A stretch of 64,000 bases of DNA, taken from Nematostella vectensis. Lineage: Eukaryota; Cnidaria; Anthozoa; Actiniaria; Edwardsiidae. Below the pieces are notes generated by a model. That model ran no database searches. It was not told the DNA's origin and saw only the letters and a list, made by a program, of their open reading frames with translations. Made by a program: the position numbers and the translations under genes. This document shows, in pieces, positions 46,501-57,309 of this stretch (positions within the stretch are counted from its first letter, which is position 1; each line of letters opens with the position of its first letter). The stretch is from positions 2,864,699 through 2,928,698 of the forward strand of contig NC_064041.1 of the NCBI RefSeq assembly GCF_932526225.1. The letters are read 5' to 3'.

Positions 46501-49500
46501 CCTCGGCCAACAGAGCCTGGGTTGGGGGTACTGTCGAGAATGACAGCAGCCGTGATGTCACTTGGGTCATGCGCAATACGATCTCCATCGTCGTACTTGA
46601 TCTCGATCTTGTGGCCCACGCGTTCCACGGTGCCGAGGTAGAACTGGCCATTGGTCCACCGAGCGTAAACACGCGCCCCAACTGGAGAGATCCAAAACAA
46701 GAAATGTCAGATTAAGGACATTTCAGCCATTAGGGACCTGAAGCAATGACGACGTTAACGTGGGATTTGATTCAGAATTTAACAGCAGCACGTGAAAATG
46801 CGTCTTGTCTCCGTACATTTCAGCCGTTTTCCCAAAAAAAAAAACACGACGTGAAAACTCCAGCTTTCACGGTTAATTGAGGACGCGGACGTTTGCACTG
46901 TAAACTCCTCTTACCATGTTCGCTACTGTGGAAATAATGTCCTTAGTTTATTTTTATCTGTCTCTGACTATAACGTTTTTCTTATTCTATTGCAATTAAA
47001 TTGAAATTGGTCGCCAAACGCGAACGCATCTTTTTTGATCTCGTTGTCTAAGCCGTCGTCGTCGCCCTTGCTTAAAGTTCCTTTTCTCATTTATTTTATT
47101 CATAGGGAATTTAAGCAAATAGGACGGCAGGGAAAAAGAACCTTTAACCTTATATCTAAAAAATCAAACACTCTACTCTAGTTTTCAGCTCACGCATTTC
47201 AGTTCACGCTAGAACGTGTGGTCGTGGTTTGGAGGAAAACGGCTGAAATGTATCAGACAGAGTGCATTTCACATCTGTCTGTTTGAATTTTTATTTGTTT
47301 TCCACCGTTGTCGTTCGCGTTACCGTCATCTTGCTTTTAACTTAAAACTTAAAACTTAACTTTTAACTTTTTTAACTTTTTTTAACTTTTTTAACTTTTA
47401 ACTTAAAACTTAAAAGTTCCCAACGTGAGACTTGGAGAGTAAGCGCCATGTGCATGTTTTTATAATATTAATAAATACTAACCTTACTGATAAAGTTAGT
47501 AAGGTTTATGATAAGGGTTGTGTCCGTACGATTTTAAGTCTTGTTGCATCTTCTCAGAATCACGCATACCGTCTTTCGGACGACAACGAGTGAGAACAGA
47601 TAACGAGTCATGTGACATACACAGATTTTCCCTATCGGGTTGATATATGATAGTCATTATTGGAATATTCACCTACCTTCATCCGCACGCATGGGCAGAA
47701 GCCTCACTTTGTCGCAGTTCACCCAGCCCTTGTCCCCATCGTCATAAGTCACGTGATAACGTGGCGCATACGGATTGGTCGAATCTATCTGCGTCACACG
47801 CCCTTTATAGTAATGGCAACGCCCCTCGAAATCGGCGATCACTCGTGCACCGATTGGCACGTGCGTGGGGTTGGGTACAAGGTCCACGATCACCGCGCTT
47901 ACGTCACCAAGGTCATGTGATATGTTGTCGCCATCGTCGAAGGTCACATGGATCTTGCCATCTCTCACGTCAGTTACGCGCCCGAGGAAGTAGCGCCCAT
48001 CTGACCAGCGGCCCCACACCATACAACCAACTGAACAGTGAATGTACAGCGTAGGTGGTTAATTTATTATTAATAACAATGATAATAGTAGTAGCAGCGT
48101 TATTAATCACCTGATATAGCATCTTTAAAAAAATAATATCATCAAAAAACTAATCACAGAAGATTTACACAAATAAAATAAAACAAAAACAGCAATGTTT
48201 GTTTGAGGATGTCATATCAACATGTTCGTGAAGCATATCATTATTGGCCATTTATTTATAGGATCTACTTATTCTCAAATATACATTATTTACATACGTA
48301 TTATTATTGTGTCCTTCATGTCTTTTTCCTGCATACTTTCTTACCATACATATAATACTAAGCAATCAGAGCATCACTTCGAGCACAATGCATTTATTTT
48401 CTATTGTTTTTTGGCAATTGTTTTTACGAACATTATTTGTCTAGATCCAGGGGTGGATCCAGAATTTCAAAATGGGGGTGGATAATGGCCGTATAGACGG
48501 CTTATAACTGATCCAGTGGTTCTTGGTAGGTCGCATAGATCTAACAATATACTCCATGCTGAATTCAAGGATTTGTCGCGTCAGCGAGGTTAGGCATTAA
48601 TTTTCTTCAATATAATACTCAAAAAGGGGGCTGCACAATGCTAAAGTTGTGACTGAACTGACTAAAAATGGAGATGAAAAGTATGCCAAGACTGATGTCC
48701 TGAAAGCCATAGACTCTCCTGAATTTTCTCCAACAGGAACATCAACGATGGTTGATGTGCCTCTTAGTATGTACTTTGGTCAACTCAACGTATCACCACT
48801 GTTAGTTAACTGTATAGTTTCATAGGAGCAACTGGTGGATCTTGTTCAGTGGACAATTTCAGCTGCATTGCTTAAAAGTTCACACCAGAATATCTTGCCA
48901 AATGGTTGTCAAAAAGCGATGAGAATTGGCCACCAGTTGACGTCCGGGAAGCAATAATTGAAAAAGGGTTTCACGTTGTATCCAAAAATGCACCAGATTT
49001 GAGAAACACATGGCGTCTATCTACGTCTACTGCAGAACAGTTATTGTTTAAAAACGCACTGACTGCATTTCAAAAGCTTGTGTATCTGGCCTTGGAGACT
49101 GTTCACTAAAATCGGAGAAGAAAACCCAGAAATACTCATCACTTCCTTCATACCTTATCAAAACTGTTTTCTTTGAGTTTTTGCGCCACAAAAGTCGCAA
49201 GGAAGCCCATTTCTGAAAGCAGGAAGATGATGGAAGGTTTTGTCACGCTTTTAAAGAGGTATTTGAGCTACTTGGCCGTAAGTTAACCTCGAAAGTGTGA
49301 GATAGTTTCTTGGTCCCCGGCATCAATGTCCTTGAGATTGACGGGGTTATCTCAGAGGACAAATATGACACCATCAAAAGCAAAGTGCAAGAAATCGGCA
49401 CAGATCCACAACTATATTTCCCGACTAATGTTAGGACGATGGAGGTACTCACTTATGATCTGTTTATAAAGACTATTTGCAACATGGACTATCGCAGGCA

Positions 49501-52500
49501 TAAGGTGCCATCAGCTCCGAGAGAAATAGATGCTTTCATGCTTGGTGCATAGAACCGTTTATGAAAAACATCAGGTACGTTTGCATAAAGTGTCTTAACA
49601 GCGGTAGCGGATCAGGGGAGGGAAATGAGTAACCTCGTTTATTTTCGTGTCGCCGACATTAGATGGCTTCAACCCCCCCCCCCCCCTGGAAAAAATATCG
49701 TTCTTCTTATAAATAGTATCTCCTAAAGACACGCACCAAGCAACTAACAAACTCTAGAGATTTAATTGCTATTGTTTATATCTTGGAATCAATCTTTTCT
49801 GGGGGGATGGGAGGACTTAAAATTTGCTTGTCAGATATTTTCGTACATTTTCAGTAATTAACTTCCAATCCCTTTCTCCGATTACTTCTTTTACAAGACA
49901 AAAGATAAGCTATTTTCACATAAGCCGACAACTTTTAAACCATATTCGTAATCCGTTGATGTCCGATATCCCAACTTACAAAACGTTAAAAGTTCGCCCG
50001 ACAAAAAATAAAACCTCTTATCTCTCCTTCAAAGGCTGCAGGGCCCAATTGATGACAGTTACACTACGGAAGAGCGCTTGTTTTAACTAGGCGTCACGCA
50101 ACTGTGGGAAAGAGCAAACCACTTGAAATACCAATTTTACGAAGGAGACAAGCGTTATTTTCAGCATGTTGAGCGCGGATTCTGTATTAAGATGTACGGA
50201 CGATTGACAACTGCAGCCTGCTATGAGATACAGGACTTTGAGGAGGAAATGATATCATCACATAGGCGAGAAGTGGACGATGGAAGGAAAGCAAATCAAA
50301 CATTTCACACCGAGAAAAATCCCCCATGCCAAACCCGTCATTGTGACCTGTGGCGAGGAAACGTACAAAATTCGCGACAGAAAATTTGTGAAGCTAGATC
50401 TCTATGGACGTATTCTAAAGTGCTTCAGACTCAAAATGACAATCAAGAACTGGACAAGATTTCCCAGGAGGTGATTCCGGAATGGTCCGGGCATCCTGTG
50501 ATATTAAAGGAAATGTCCATGACGCAGGCGAGCAACCCTGTGAAGAATTACACACTGTGTTTACTGTCCGAGATGGCACGGATGAAGATTATAGGAAATG
50601 CTGTGGTCTCACATGTGTAATTTTATCACATAAAGTGTACAAATTTCAGAGCATACTAAGGGAAGGAATAACACCAATGTGAATAGAAAGAGCGAAAAGG
50701 CTGAAAGAAATATACACCAAAATTACATATAAAATATGTACCAAAATAACATATAAAATTCCCTCAACTTGCATTTTCATGAACTAAAGAGGAATATACC
50801 ATATTCTAAAAGAAAAGAAAGGGATCCCCCTACTCTTCTCTATTTGGAAACTCTGATCGCCCCCTAGAAGGCGGTGATAGAGAAGATGATGGTGGTGGCG
50901 ATGGTGATAGCGGTGGGTGGGTAATGGTTATGGTTGTGGTTATGATGGTTATGGTGATGGAGATGATAGTGACGACGATGACGTTGATGATGGCGATACA
51001 GCAGTCGGTATAGACTGGCGGTGTTTAATCTAAGTGATAGCGACATCCATGGCAAAGATTTGCGAAATCCTACTCATTTGCAAAATATACAGTAGAATCA
51101 CGTTAGCCTAGATACTCTATCCTCTTGCCAACCTGAACTCGGATATCTCTATTCCCTCACTTAACCAAACTCGGATGACTCTATTCCCTCACTAAACCAA
51201 AGTCGGATGACTCTATCCCCTCGCTAAACCAAACTAGGTTAACTCTATCCCCCAGATAAGAAACATCCATTGTTGTGGAAACCACCGCCCCCTCCCCTTC
51301 TCATTATGATAATCACTAAGACAAAAATACATCCCACCTTGCTCTCGTCGAAGCGGTACGCGTCGGACTTCGTCCAGATTGCACCAGATGCTATCGCCAT
51401 CGTCAAAGTTAAGCAGAAAGCGAGGGTGGGAGGCGTTGTGGTAGTCTACCTGGCCAATACGGCCAAGATAAAAGTTCCCTTTGTCTGGCCAGTAACCAAC
51501 TGCTCGTACTCCAACCTGCAGACAAAAGAAAGTGGCTTGGTGGTCATCGGTGGTGACTCGGAGCTCGCCGTGTCCATTCGGAAATGATTCTGTACTATTT
51601 GGAAATTCGACATGTCCATCCAGGAAAGATTCAGCACTATTCGGAAATTCGACATGTCCATTCGGAAATTATTCAGCACTATTCGGAAATTCGACATGTC
51701 CTTCGGGAATGATTCAGTGCTATTCGGAAATTCGCTGTATCCATTCGCGAATGATTCAGCGCTATTCTGGAATTCGCCGTATCTACCATTCGAGAATGTT
51801 TAGCACTATTCGGAAATTTGCCGAGTCTATAAGGGAATGGTTTTTAGTGGTTTTAGTACTTTTCTGAAATTCGCCAAGTCTGTTCGGGAATGATCGATTA
51901 TTATTGTCTTGGGTCTTGTTTTCAGGCCCAGTGTTGGCTCTGACTTTTAGTCTTAAATGTTTTAGGGGTCTGTTGGTTATTACATCATCATTATTTTTGT
52001 TGACGTACAGTCAACTTGCAGCTACTCAACATAAGGTTTTCCCCTTTCTTTCCTTTTCTTAATATATAAGTACAATTAATCGCTGAATAAAATGCAACGT
52101 GGAAATTTTGGAGTAATTTTCGCGATTTTCCGCAATTTGCATTGCGTGAAAGTAAAATTTTATTTTAAAAAACCGATGCAAATATAAAAGAAATCAAGCG
52201 CGCAAAAATACATAAATACGAAAAACAGCATTTGCACTCTGGAAGTACTTATATTCCATACCTGCAAGGTACCACGGGAAGGCGTGACGTCATAGATAAC
52301 TGCACTGACGTCAAGGGGGTCGTGTTGGATTTTGTCCCCGTCGTCAAACTTGATATCAATCTTCTCTCCCACATTGGTGACGGTGCCGCGGTAGTACTGG
52401 TCGTTAGTCCAGCGCGCCAGTACACGACTATTCGTTATAATGGACGGGACCCCTAGGTCTGAAAATAACGCATACAGTCGACTAAGAAATGCTGTGGCCA

Positions 52501-54213
52501 AACGGTAAAAGCTGGCAAAACAGCGCGTTTTATTTTTTTTGCATAGTGTCGTTTACAAATATTTTATGTGCATACCGGAAGTAAAGGAGAACTAACCTGC
52601 AGCGGCCACTTCCGGTAGCATGCGAATGAACCTCGCCTCAGCCCATTCCTTGTCTCCGTCGTCAAACTGGACGTGGCATCGAGGCTGCTGGCTATTAGAG
52701 CTGTCTACCTCGACAATACGACCGGCGTAATACTTCGTGCTCCCCCTGAATTGAGCAATAACACGGGCTCCTGGCTTCAAAACCTGTGAATTACGAACGG
52801 AAATGGTTCCCCAGTCATTTATAAGCAAGCGCAGAAACAACAATGGCGATCCTCGTCAGATACAGTCGTCTCTTTTTTAAAATATACGATACGCAACACG
52901 TGACACGCTACGCCCAAAATATGACACGTAACGCACACTTTAGGCACCCACGCAAAAAATATGTTAGGTGACACAGAATAAGGTATGAAATGAGCACAGT
53001 AAATAGACAGTTATGTTCATATTGATAATTTCGAAATGAATATGCAATAAAATTATTTATTATAATTATAGACATCAAGTAAAGTTCACGTTCGAATGCA
53101 ACACGTACACGATACACCTCTTTGCGTCTCAGGAATCTATTACCTCTCGCCGTGTTCCCACGCTCCTTTCGCTGCGCGGCTTGTCATTGGTGACGTCACG
53201 TTTGATTTACCGCACTAAAAAGGTCCGCCATTTTGAAAAAAACATTCTACCGAACTCCACTATGGAGCCTGGGAAAAAGAGCTGACAAAAGGAAACGCCT
53301 GGGGACGAGGCCATTACCTCTGGGTCAGGGCCAACATCCGCCACCACGGCCGTAGGGTCATTTATAGCATGCTGCACATTGTCCCCATCGTTAAAGGTGA
53401 TGTCGATTTTGGTGCCCACGTTGGTAATGGTTCCACGATGATAAGTACCATCAGTCCATCGTCCCCAGACCGGAGTCCTGGGGCCCAGGCGACCCGCTAG
53501 AGATGTAGCGAGGACCAGGTTAATAAATGACACAAGGAGAGGAAAAAGTAGTTACGGGACTGTCGTAGTTGTAGTTGTTGTTGCCGTCCGTGTTTTTGTT
53601 GTTGACGACGATCATGATGATGTTGCTGTTTGTTCATCCGTTTTTGTTCTGCTGTCGTTTTTGTCGTTGTTGGTGTTAACGTTAACAATGATACTATATG
53701 TGGTTGCTTTTGTTGACGTAGCTGTTGTCGTTGGTGTTCTTGTTGTTAACAACGATGCTATTATGTTGTTGTTGTTGTTTTTGTGAAGAGTTTTAGACAG
53801 ACCTATTCCCCATCCTAAATCTCTTTCCAGAGTACGTCTTCTTTAAGTGAGAGTTGACCTATTCACCTATCCCCCCCCCCCCCCCCCCACACACACACAA
53901 CTTACCCCCTCAAAGTAAGCACTTTTGGTTACCAAATCTGCTCACCGTAAAATCCCACAGGGCCATTTCCACTGACTATGCCTCCCTCCCTCATGGTGAG
54001 AGTCCCCCCTGATGACCTTGATTTGAGCTGCACGATGGAGCCATTGCGAAAACAGTCCTTGAAAATAAGATGATAGTTGGGCTTCGCTTCTGCCAGACAA
54101 GACCAGAACCGCTGAATGCGACAAAGGCTAAATAGCGAATCCCGAAAAAATGACAAACGAAGTCCGATTCCCGATAGAGATGACATACGTTTCGACTGAG
54201 TGTGGTGAGTCAT
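43226..54213 (-). CDS. Tudor-cassette / beta-trefoil (FGF-like) / PGYP-tail protein, ten exons
   Basis: Exons, in transcript order: 54213-53946, 53496-53318, 52783-52597, 52458-52262, 51515-51338, 48030-47677, 46681-46322, 46102-45999, 44034-43861, 43513-43226. All junctions are GT-AG, every phase agrees, and the sum is 2,289 nt (762 codons plus stop). Residues 1-89 and 575-667 together look like one beta-trefoil. Residues 90-574 are four cassettes of two Tudor-like repeats each, nearly all with a DDGD motif. Residues 668-762 are a PGYP-rich tail ending PPPY. No signal peptide is visible, so an intracellular (nuclear or cytoplasmic) protein is likelier than a secreted growth factor. Tudor-type barrels usually bind methylated Arg/Lys or other ligands; the partner here is unknown. 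I know no named orthologue. Confidence 0.8.
43861..46102 (-). CDS. Exons 8-9: second half of the trefoil
   Basis: Exon 8 (46102-45999) reads [20 protein letters not shown], then [14 protein letters not shown]. Exon 9 (44034-43861) reads [20 protein letters not shown], then a [13 protein letters not shown] strand and [10 protein letters not shown]. The pattern 'VVALxSxxxxxYLxLxxxGxLxGK...C.F.E......Y...xGvdxkG' follows FGF-type trefoils strand by strand, with a CHF/LRE in the place of FGF's C-x-F-x-E. Heparin-site basic residues are not evident. The fold assignment is inference; another beta-trefoil family is the alternative. Confidence 0.65.
44711..45668. mobile_element. Outer TIR element (intron 8), TA target site
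   Basis: TIRs of roughly 95 bp begin GGGTGATTTAGATCCACGA at 44711 and are mirrored to 45668, flanked by TA on both sides (44709-44710, 45669-45670). They are very CpG-rich (GCGCACGTTCGATTGCGCGC). Only about 220 bp belongs to this element; the rest is the nested element. Confidence 0.85.
44843..45576. mobile_element. Inner nested TIR element, 734 bp, CAG duplication
   Basis: The ends GGGCCGGTTCCTGAAA(G/A)GCC and complement are flanked by CAG on both sides (44840-44842, 45577-45579). A 3-bp duplication is Harbinger-like. The interior has many GGGTTA/TAACCC words in both orientations and no coding frame. Confidence 0.85.
45745..46040 (-). repeat. Partial tandem duplication of the end of exon 8
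   Basis: A unit of about 150 bp is present twice. The real exon 8 end and donor lie at 45993-46040. The extra copy at 45845-45894 would encode [14 protein letters not shown] followed by the same GTAAAAC donor. Flanking intron words (TCACCTACATA, TTCATGTTTTACC) are duplicated too. No acceptor is evident for the extra copy. Confidence 0.75.
46322..46681 (-). CDS. Exon 7: Tudor cassette D (unsplit)
   Basis: A single 360-nt phase 1-1 exon: [20 protein letters not shown] with [10 protein letters not shown], then [20 protein letters not shown] with YDDGDESWV, ending in Pro/Ala before a GTAAGT donor. Confidence 0.85.
46792..47272. mobile_element. MITE of about 480 bp (intron 6)
   Basis: The left end GTGAAAATGCGTCTTGTCTC and TACATTTCAGCCGTTTTCC is mirrored on the right (GGAAAACGGCTGAAATGTA, then GTGCATTTCAC), and GTCGTG/CACGAC pairs inside. 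No coding frame. Target duplication unclear. Confidence 0.75.
47338..47418. repeat. AACTTAAA/TTTAACTT palindromic simple sequence
   Basis: Runs of AACTTAAA and TTTTTAACTTT arranged as near-palindromes, low complexity. Confidence 0.7.
47677..48030 (-). CDS. Exon 6: Tudor cassette C (unsplit)
   Basis: A single 354-nt phase 1-1 exon with both repeats: [20 protein letters not shown] with [10 protein letters not shown], then [20 protein letters not shown] with YDDGDKGWV. It lacks the phase-0 intron of cassettes A and B. Confidence 0.85.
48031..48441. other. Intronic spacer
   Basis: AT-rich intron sequence between cassette C and an interspersed repeat. No exon recognised. Confidence 0.5.
48442..48650 (+). 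mobile_element. Interspersed repeat, copy 1 (intron 5)
   Basis: Contains GGGGTGGATCCAGAATTTCA, then ACTGATCCAGTGGTTCTTGG, then CATGCTGAATT. The same order recurs at 62160-62370. The copies differ by about a fifth, so the family is old. Probably a non-autonomous DNA element; the 62-kb copy ends in ATCCACCCCC, complementary to the GGGGGTGGAT near the start. Confidence 0.7.
48873..49109 (+). pseudogene. Mab-21-like C-terminal domain fragment
   Basis: The frame reads [39 protein letters not shown] and [17 protein letters not shown]. This follows the Mab-21/cGAS-like C-terminal pattern ('WPxxxLixxixxxgchvVpk...eWRlSFSxAEkxLf...xQrxxYxxLK'). It ends at TAA where the family would continue, and the catalytic nucleotidyltransferase half is absent. 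It lies antisense inside an intron of the Tudor/trefoil gene. I regard it as a relic. Confidence 0.5.
49310..49552 (+). other. Unrecognised open frame, 80 codons
   Basis: Reads [20 protein letters not shown] and on to [15 protein letters not shown]. Protein-like, same strand as the Mab-21 fragment, probably part of the same decayed insertion, but no family recognised. Confidence 0.25.
50123..50682 (+). other. Unrecognised overlapping open frames
   Basis: Three plus-strand frames of 165, 64 and 66 codons overlap (for example [20 protein letters not shown] in the second). This looks like one old coding region broken by frameshifts. It may belong with the Mab-21-like relic. No domain identified. 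Confidence 0.25.
50875..51010. repeat. GGTGATGG/TGGTTATGG simple sequence
   Basis: Purine-rich imperfect trinucleotide tract. Confidence 0.7.
51338..52458 (-). CDS. Exons 4-5: Tudor cassette B
   Basis: Exon 4 (52458-52262) carries [20 protein letters not shown] and [10 protein letters not shown]. Exon 5 (51515-51338) carries [20 protein letters not shown] and FDDGDSIWC. It has the same phase-0 split as cassette A. A short minisatellite lies immediately upstream of exon 5 in the intron. Confidence 0.8.
51540..51900 (+). repeat. Intronic minisatellite next to exon 5
   Basis: Units of about 27-36 bp built from ATTCGGAAATTCGACATGTC and GAATGATTCAGCACT, roughly ten copies, decaying to the right. 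Confidence 0.8.
52597..53496 (-). CDS. Exons 2-3: Tudor cassette A
   Basis: Exon 2 (53496-53318, phase 1 to 0) carries [20 protein letters not shown] and FNDGD. Exon 3 (52783-52597, phase 0 to 1) carries [20 protein letters not shown] and FDDGDKEW. The pair is one 1-1 cassette of two Tudor-like barrels, split by a phase-0 intron. Confidence 0.8.
53555..53790. repeat. TTGTTG/GTTGTCG simple sequence (intron 1)
   Basis: Imperfect trinucleotide tract on the plus strand; a C run and CACACA lie at about 53870-53900. Confidence 0.7.
53946..54213 (-). CDS. Exon 1: start and first trefoil strands
   Basis: ATG at 54213. The N-terminal 45 residues ([18 protein letters not shown] and on) are basic and unrecognised. 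Then [20 protein letters not shown] and [12 protein letters not shown] match the first three strands of an FGF-type trefoil ('QLxSRTSGxxLxxxxxGxVxG'). It ends in phase 1 at a GTGAGC donor. Joined straight to exon 8 it would read [19 protein letters not shown], a smooth trefoil sequence. Confidence 0.75.
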
Positions 54214-55047
54214 CGTAGTGAGAAGACGCCGGCGAACTTTAAAGGTCGAACCTTTTTTATGTCTACGAGGCGGTTATAGGTGCACAAGTGAAGCGTATAC
54301 AAGCGAATATATGAAATTTCTACGGCTGTAGAGCTCAGGATAAAAGTGATAAACACAAAAGAAAAGAAAATAGTAAATAAAAACAGCCCAAGTTTCAAAT
54401 TAATCCATATGCGATTTTGTTCGAATGCGTGTATTCATGAATCTCTTTCATATGTTTTTTTTTGTTTTTGCACTGAACGTTTGGTTTGTGCACCGTGATC
54501 AGGTGACATGTTTTTTCAACATCAAAAAGTCCCTTTTCTTTGTCCTTTGAAGTTCGCCGAGTTTTCCTATCCTCTAGTATGGTTGAGTGAGTGTCACTGC
54601 AATTCTCACTAAACAAGCATCTAAGACTTGCACGCCTAGCATTTATTTTGCGCCAGCTTGTGCGTGCTAAACCTACCAATATAGGACTTCCAAGGCTTGT
54701 CATGATGGGTAATGAACTAAAAGATAAGAAAAAGAAAGCAACAAAGCTAGAAGGAAAAAGGCATGAGTCACTGTGTGTGTGGCTAGGAAGGAGGGGCACT
54801 GCCGTAATGCCCTCAGGGAGAGGGGGGTGTATTTTTTTTTCTAAAAATAATAGTTGCAGCTGGGGGGTACACCCCGGGCCGTGATACTCTCATATGATTT
54901 TTTTCTGGATAAGCTATTGTAGTCGCAGCTTTTATTGATGCTGTTTCCGTTGCGTAAACTGCAAGACACGGTATTTTCTATTATCAGAAATTCAAATAAC
55001 AAACACCAGCCGACGCAGCTATCTTTAAAACGATCAGTATCAGAACC
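54214..55047. other. Presumed 5' flank of the Tudor/trefoil gene
   Basis: Contains no recognised exon. Its promoter should lie here or beyond; I see no decisive element. Confidence 0.4.
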
Positions 55048-55795
55048 CACATCGAGTTATACTAGTTATATATTAACTATCAAAGGAAGACATAAGATAA
55101 ACAAAAAGAAAATATCATTAGCCAGTGCAAAACGCATGATCTGTAGAGACAGATTCAGGATAATAAAAAAATACCAGCTATCTCGCTATATGTGAAAAAG
55201 TAAAGTTCCCGTATACTGCTTGAATTTTTTCTTTTGCTATTTTGTCAGCATGAACTTTTACCAAGTGCTGGTAGCAAAATGTCTTTCTTTGTAAACTTGT
55301 TACAGCAAAATGTTAGTGGGCATACGACAGGTATATCTAGTCAATAGAAATACATACAAACAAGGACGTGAACTAAAAATCAGACTCAAATACGGGTCAG
55401 GGCACTCGCGGAGTTCCAAATGACCGATAAAGCGCGGTTAAAATAACCAACCAGCTAAGCCAACACCGAGCTAAAGCACAAACAAGCACGGCAAAGCACG
55501 GCACCCGTTACCATGGCGTAATACTGTACTCACCAGTCGAACTTGTAGACGAATATGCTTAGATCACGACTAGAAGGACGAAAGAGAAAGAGGAACTACG
55601 GGTCGATAGGTTTAAAGTGGAGAGGTTGGTGTTTGTCGCGTGACTAGTGTGCGGGCTACCTGTGGTTCAAAGTACAACATGTCTCTTTCAGTAAATTTTT
55701 AAAATCTTCATGTTTTATTTTTTAACTTTTTGAATTTCAAAAGTATCCATCTAGTATAAATTCAGAAACCTACGTTAGCTATAATGTTATCATTT
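55048..55795. repeat. 0.75-kb duplicated block, copy 1 (intact)
   Basis: Matches 57251-57309 plus 60288-60990. Shared landmarks: CACATCGAGTTATACTAGTT, AATATCATTAGCCAGTGC, ATGACCGATAAAGCGCGG, and CACCAGTCGAACTTGTAGAC. On the minus strand the latter reads as a GTGAGTAC splice-donor-like site in both copies. Confidence 0.85.
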
Positions 55796-55859
55796 AAAAT
55801 TGAAATAAGGAGTTACGACATTCCACTGTCATATACGAAACATCGAGTAACTCAGAAAT

Positions 55860-56340
55860 TTTAGTCCACAGTTTTGTTAGCTCCAAGTTAGACTTTTGTC
55901 TTTTTTTTGGCGCACAAAAACGGGACATAGATAAGCTGCAGTCGGTTTAAAATGCTCCAGCTCGAATTATAGCGTGCCTAAAGAAACACGACCATATCAC
56001 CGAAACTCTTAATTAAATATCTTCATTGGCTTCCCGTTGAAGAGAGAATTATTTTCAAAATCAAGCTAATGACTTACAAAACATTAAATAGTTCTGGTCC
56101 TTCATATCTTCAAGACATCGTAAAATTCTATCGTCAAGAAAGCACATTACGGTAATCAAAGGACCATTTACGGCTTGTAGAGCCTTCATACCTCCAAAAA
56201 ATCCTATGGCCAACGTGCGTTCTCTGTGGCCGCCCCCCCATCCCCCACCCCCGACTGTAGAACAAGCTGCCCTTTAAAATTCGTTCTTCTTCAAATGTCG
56301 GTTGTTTTAAAACAGGCGCTTACACAAGGGGGTGTGCAGG
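55860..56340 (+). mobile_element. LINE reverse-transcriptase tail relic
   Basis: Shifting plus-strand frames encode the familiar C-terminal segment: SSKLDFCLF, DKLQSVQNAPARIIACLKKH, IIFKIKLMTYKTLNSSGPSY, then NKLPFKIRSSSNVGCFKTGA. Stops and shifts throughout. It is clearly a different, older element than the LINE at 57.3 kb. Confidence 0.7.
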
Positions 56341-57250
56341 GTGCGCGCACACCCCCCCCCCTCTTGGCGGCCAAAAAGTGGGTCATTTCTTATTATATTG
56401 TAACAACGAGAGTAGACTGTAGTTGGGGGCGGTACAGCGGGCTTTACTTCGCTGTTACCTACTGGAGTTTTACAAGATCTGACTGCGGCTTCTACCACCG
56501 CACCCCTTTTTATACGGTCCTACCACGGCGTCCCTTAGGTAATCCGACACTGACAGCCATGGAAAGCTTTAAGCTCTGTTTAGACAAGGTTTCAGCCAAT
56601 GGGCGTCCGAGGAACGAACTACCCCCCATGGGTGTGTCGGTTTGTTACCCTTGGGCTACCGTGACTTACGTAATGTTTACATGTTGCTACTGACTACGGT
56701 TGTCACACACTAACTTGTCACATTGCTAGTGTGCATGGCAAGATACACACATGAATATAATGATTGACAAGATTCCAATCATTTTTGCACTCAAAATCTT
56801 AAACCGTTCTAAATCCTAATTTCGTCGACGGCCAGGTCTGAATCCTGCACAGGGGAAACCCTGTGTGAACTCAGACCTAACTTTTCTTTCTTCGTTAAGA
56901 AGCGCGAACCGAGAATTGGTGGCCAAATTCCGATTGTCAAGTACCCATGGAAAAGGGACGCGCCACTCCTACTTTTCCACTGGGTCAAGGGTCAACTTTT
57001 TACTTTTTGCTATCCTATTTCATAGGAACGGCTAAAGTTACTTTGTCGATATAACTTGCTTAAACAAACAGACGCCTTTTAGTTGAATAAACAAAACGTA
57101 CTTATAACGGTTCTTAACTTCAGGAAGGTCGGTGTTTAATTAATGTAAGATATTTAGTTGTCAAAGATGACGTTAATTTATATTTCGTTATTTTCCTCCG
57201 TGACAATATGATCTCAGCTGGTACACATCTTTTTTAAATGGTATGAAAAG
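56341..57250. other. No gene recognised
   Basis: A 155-codon plus-strand frame begins in the LINE relic and runs on through C-rich sequence without recognisable content. The rest is AT-rich. Confidence 0.45.
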
Positions 57251-57309
57251 CCACATCGAGTTATACTAGTTATATATTAACTATCGAAGGAAGACATAAG
57301 ATAAACAAA

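Noticed and set aside
43226-54213. Secreted FGF ligand gene
   Set aside because: There is no signal peptide in exon 1, no clear heparin-binding basic cluster, and a large Tudor insert. Only the fold resemblance is kept.
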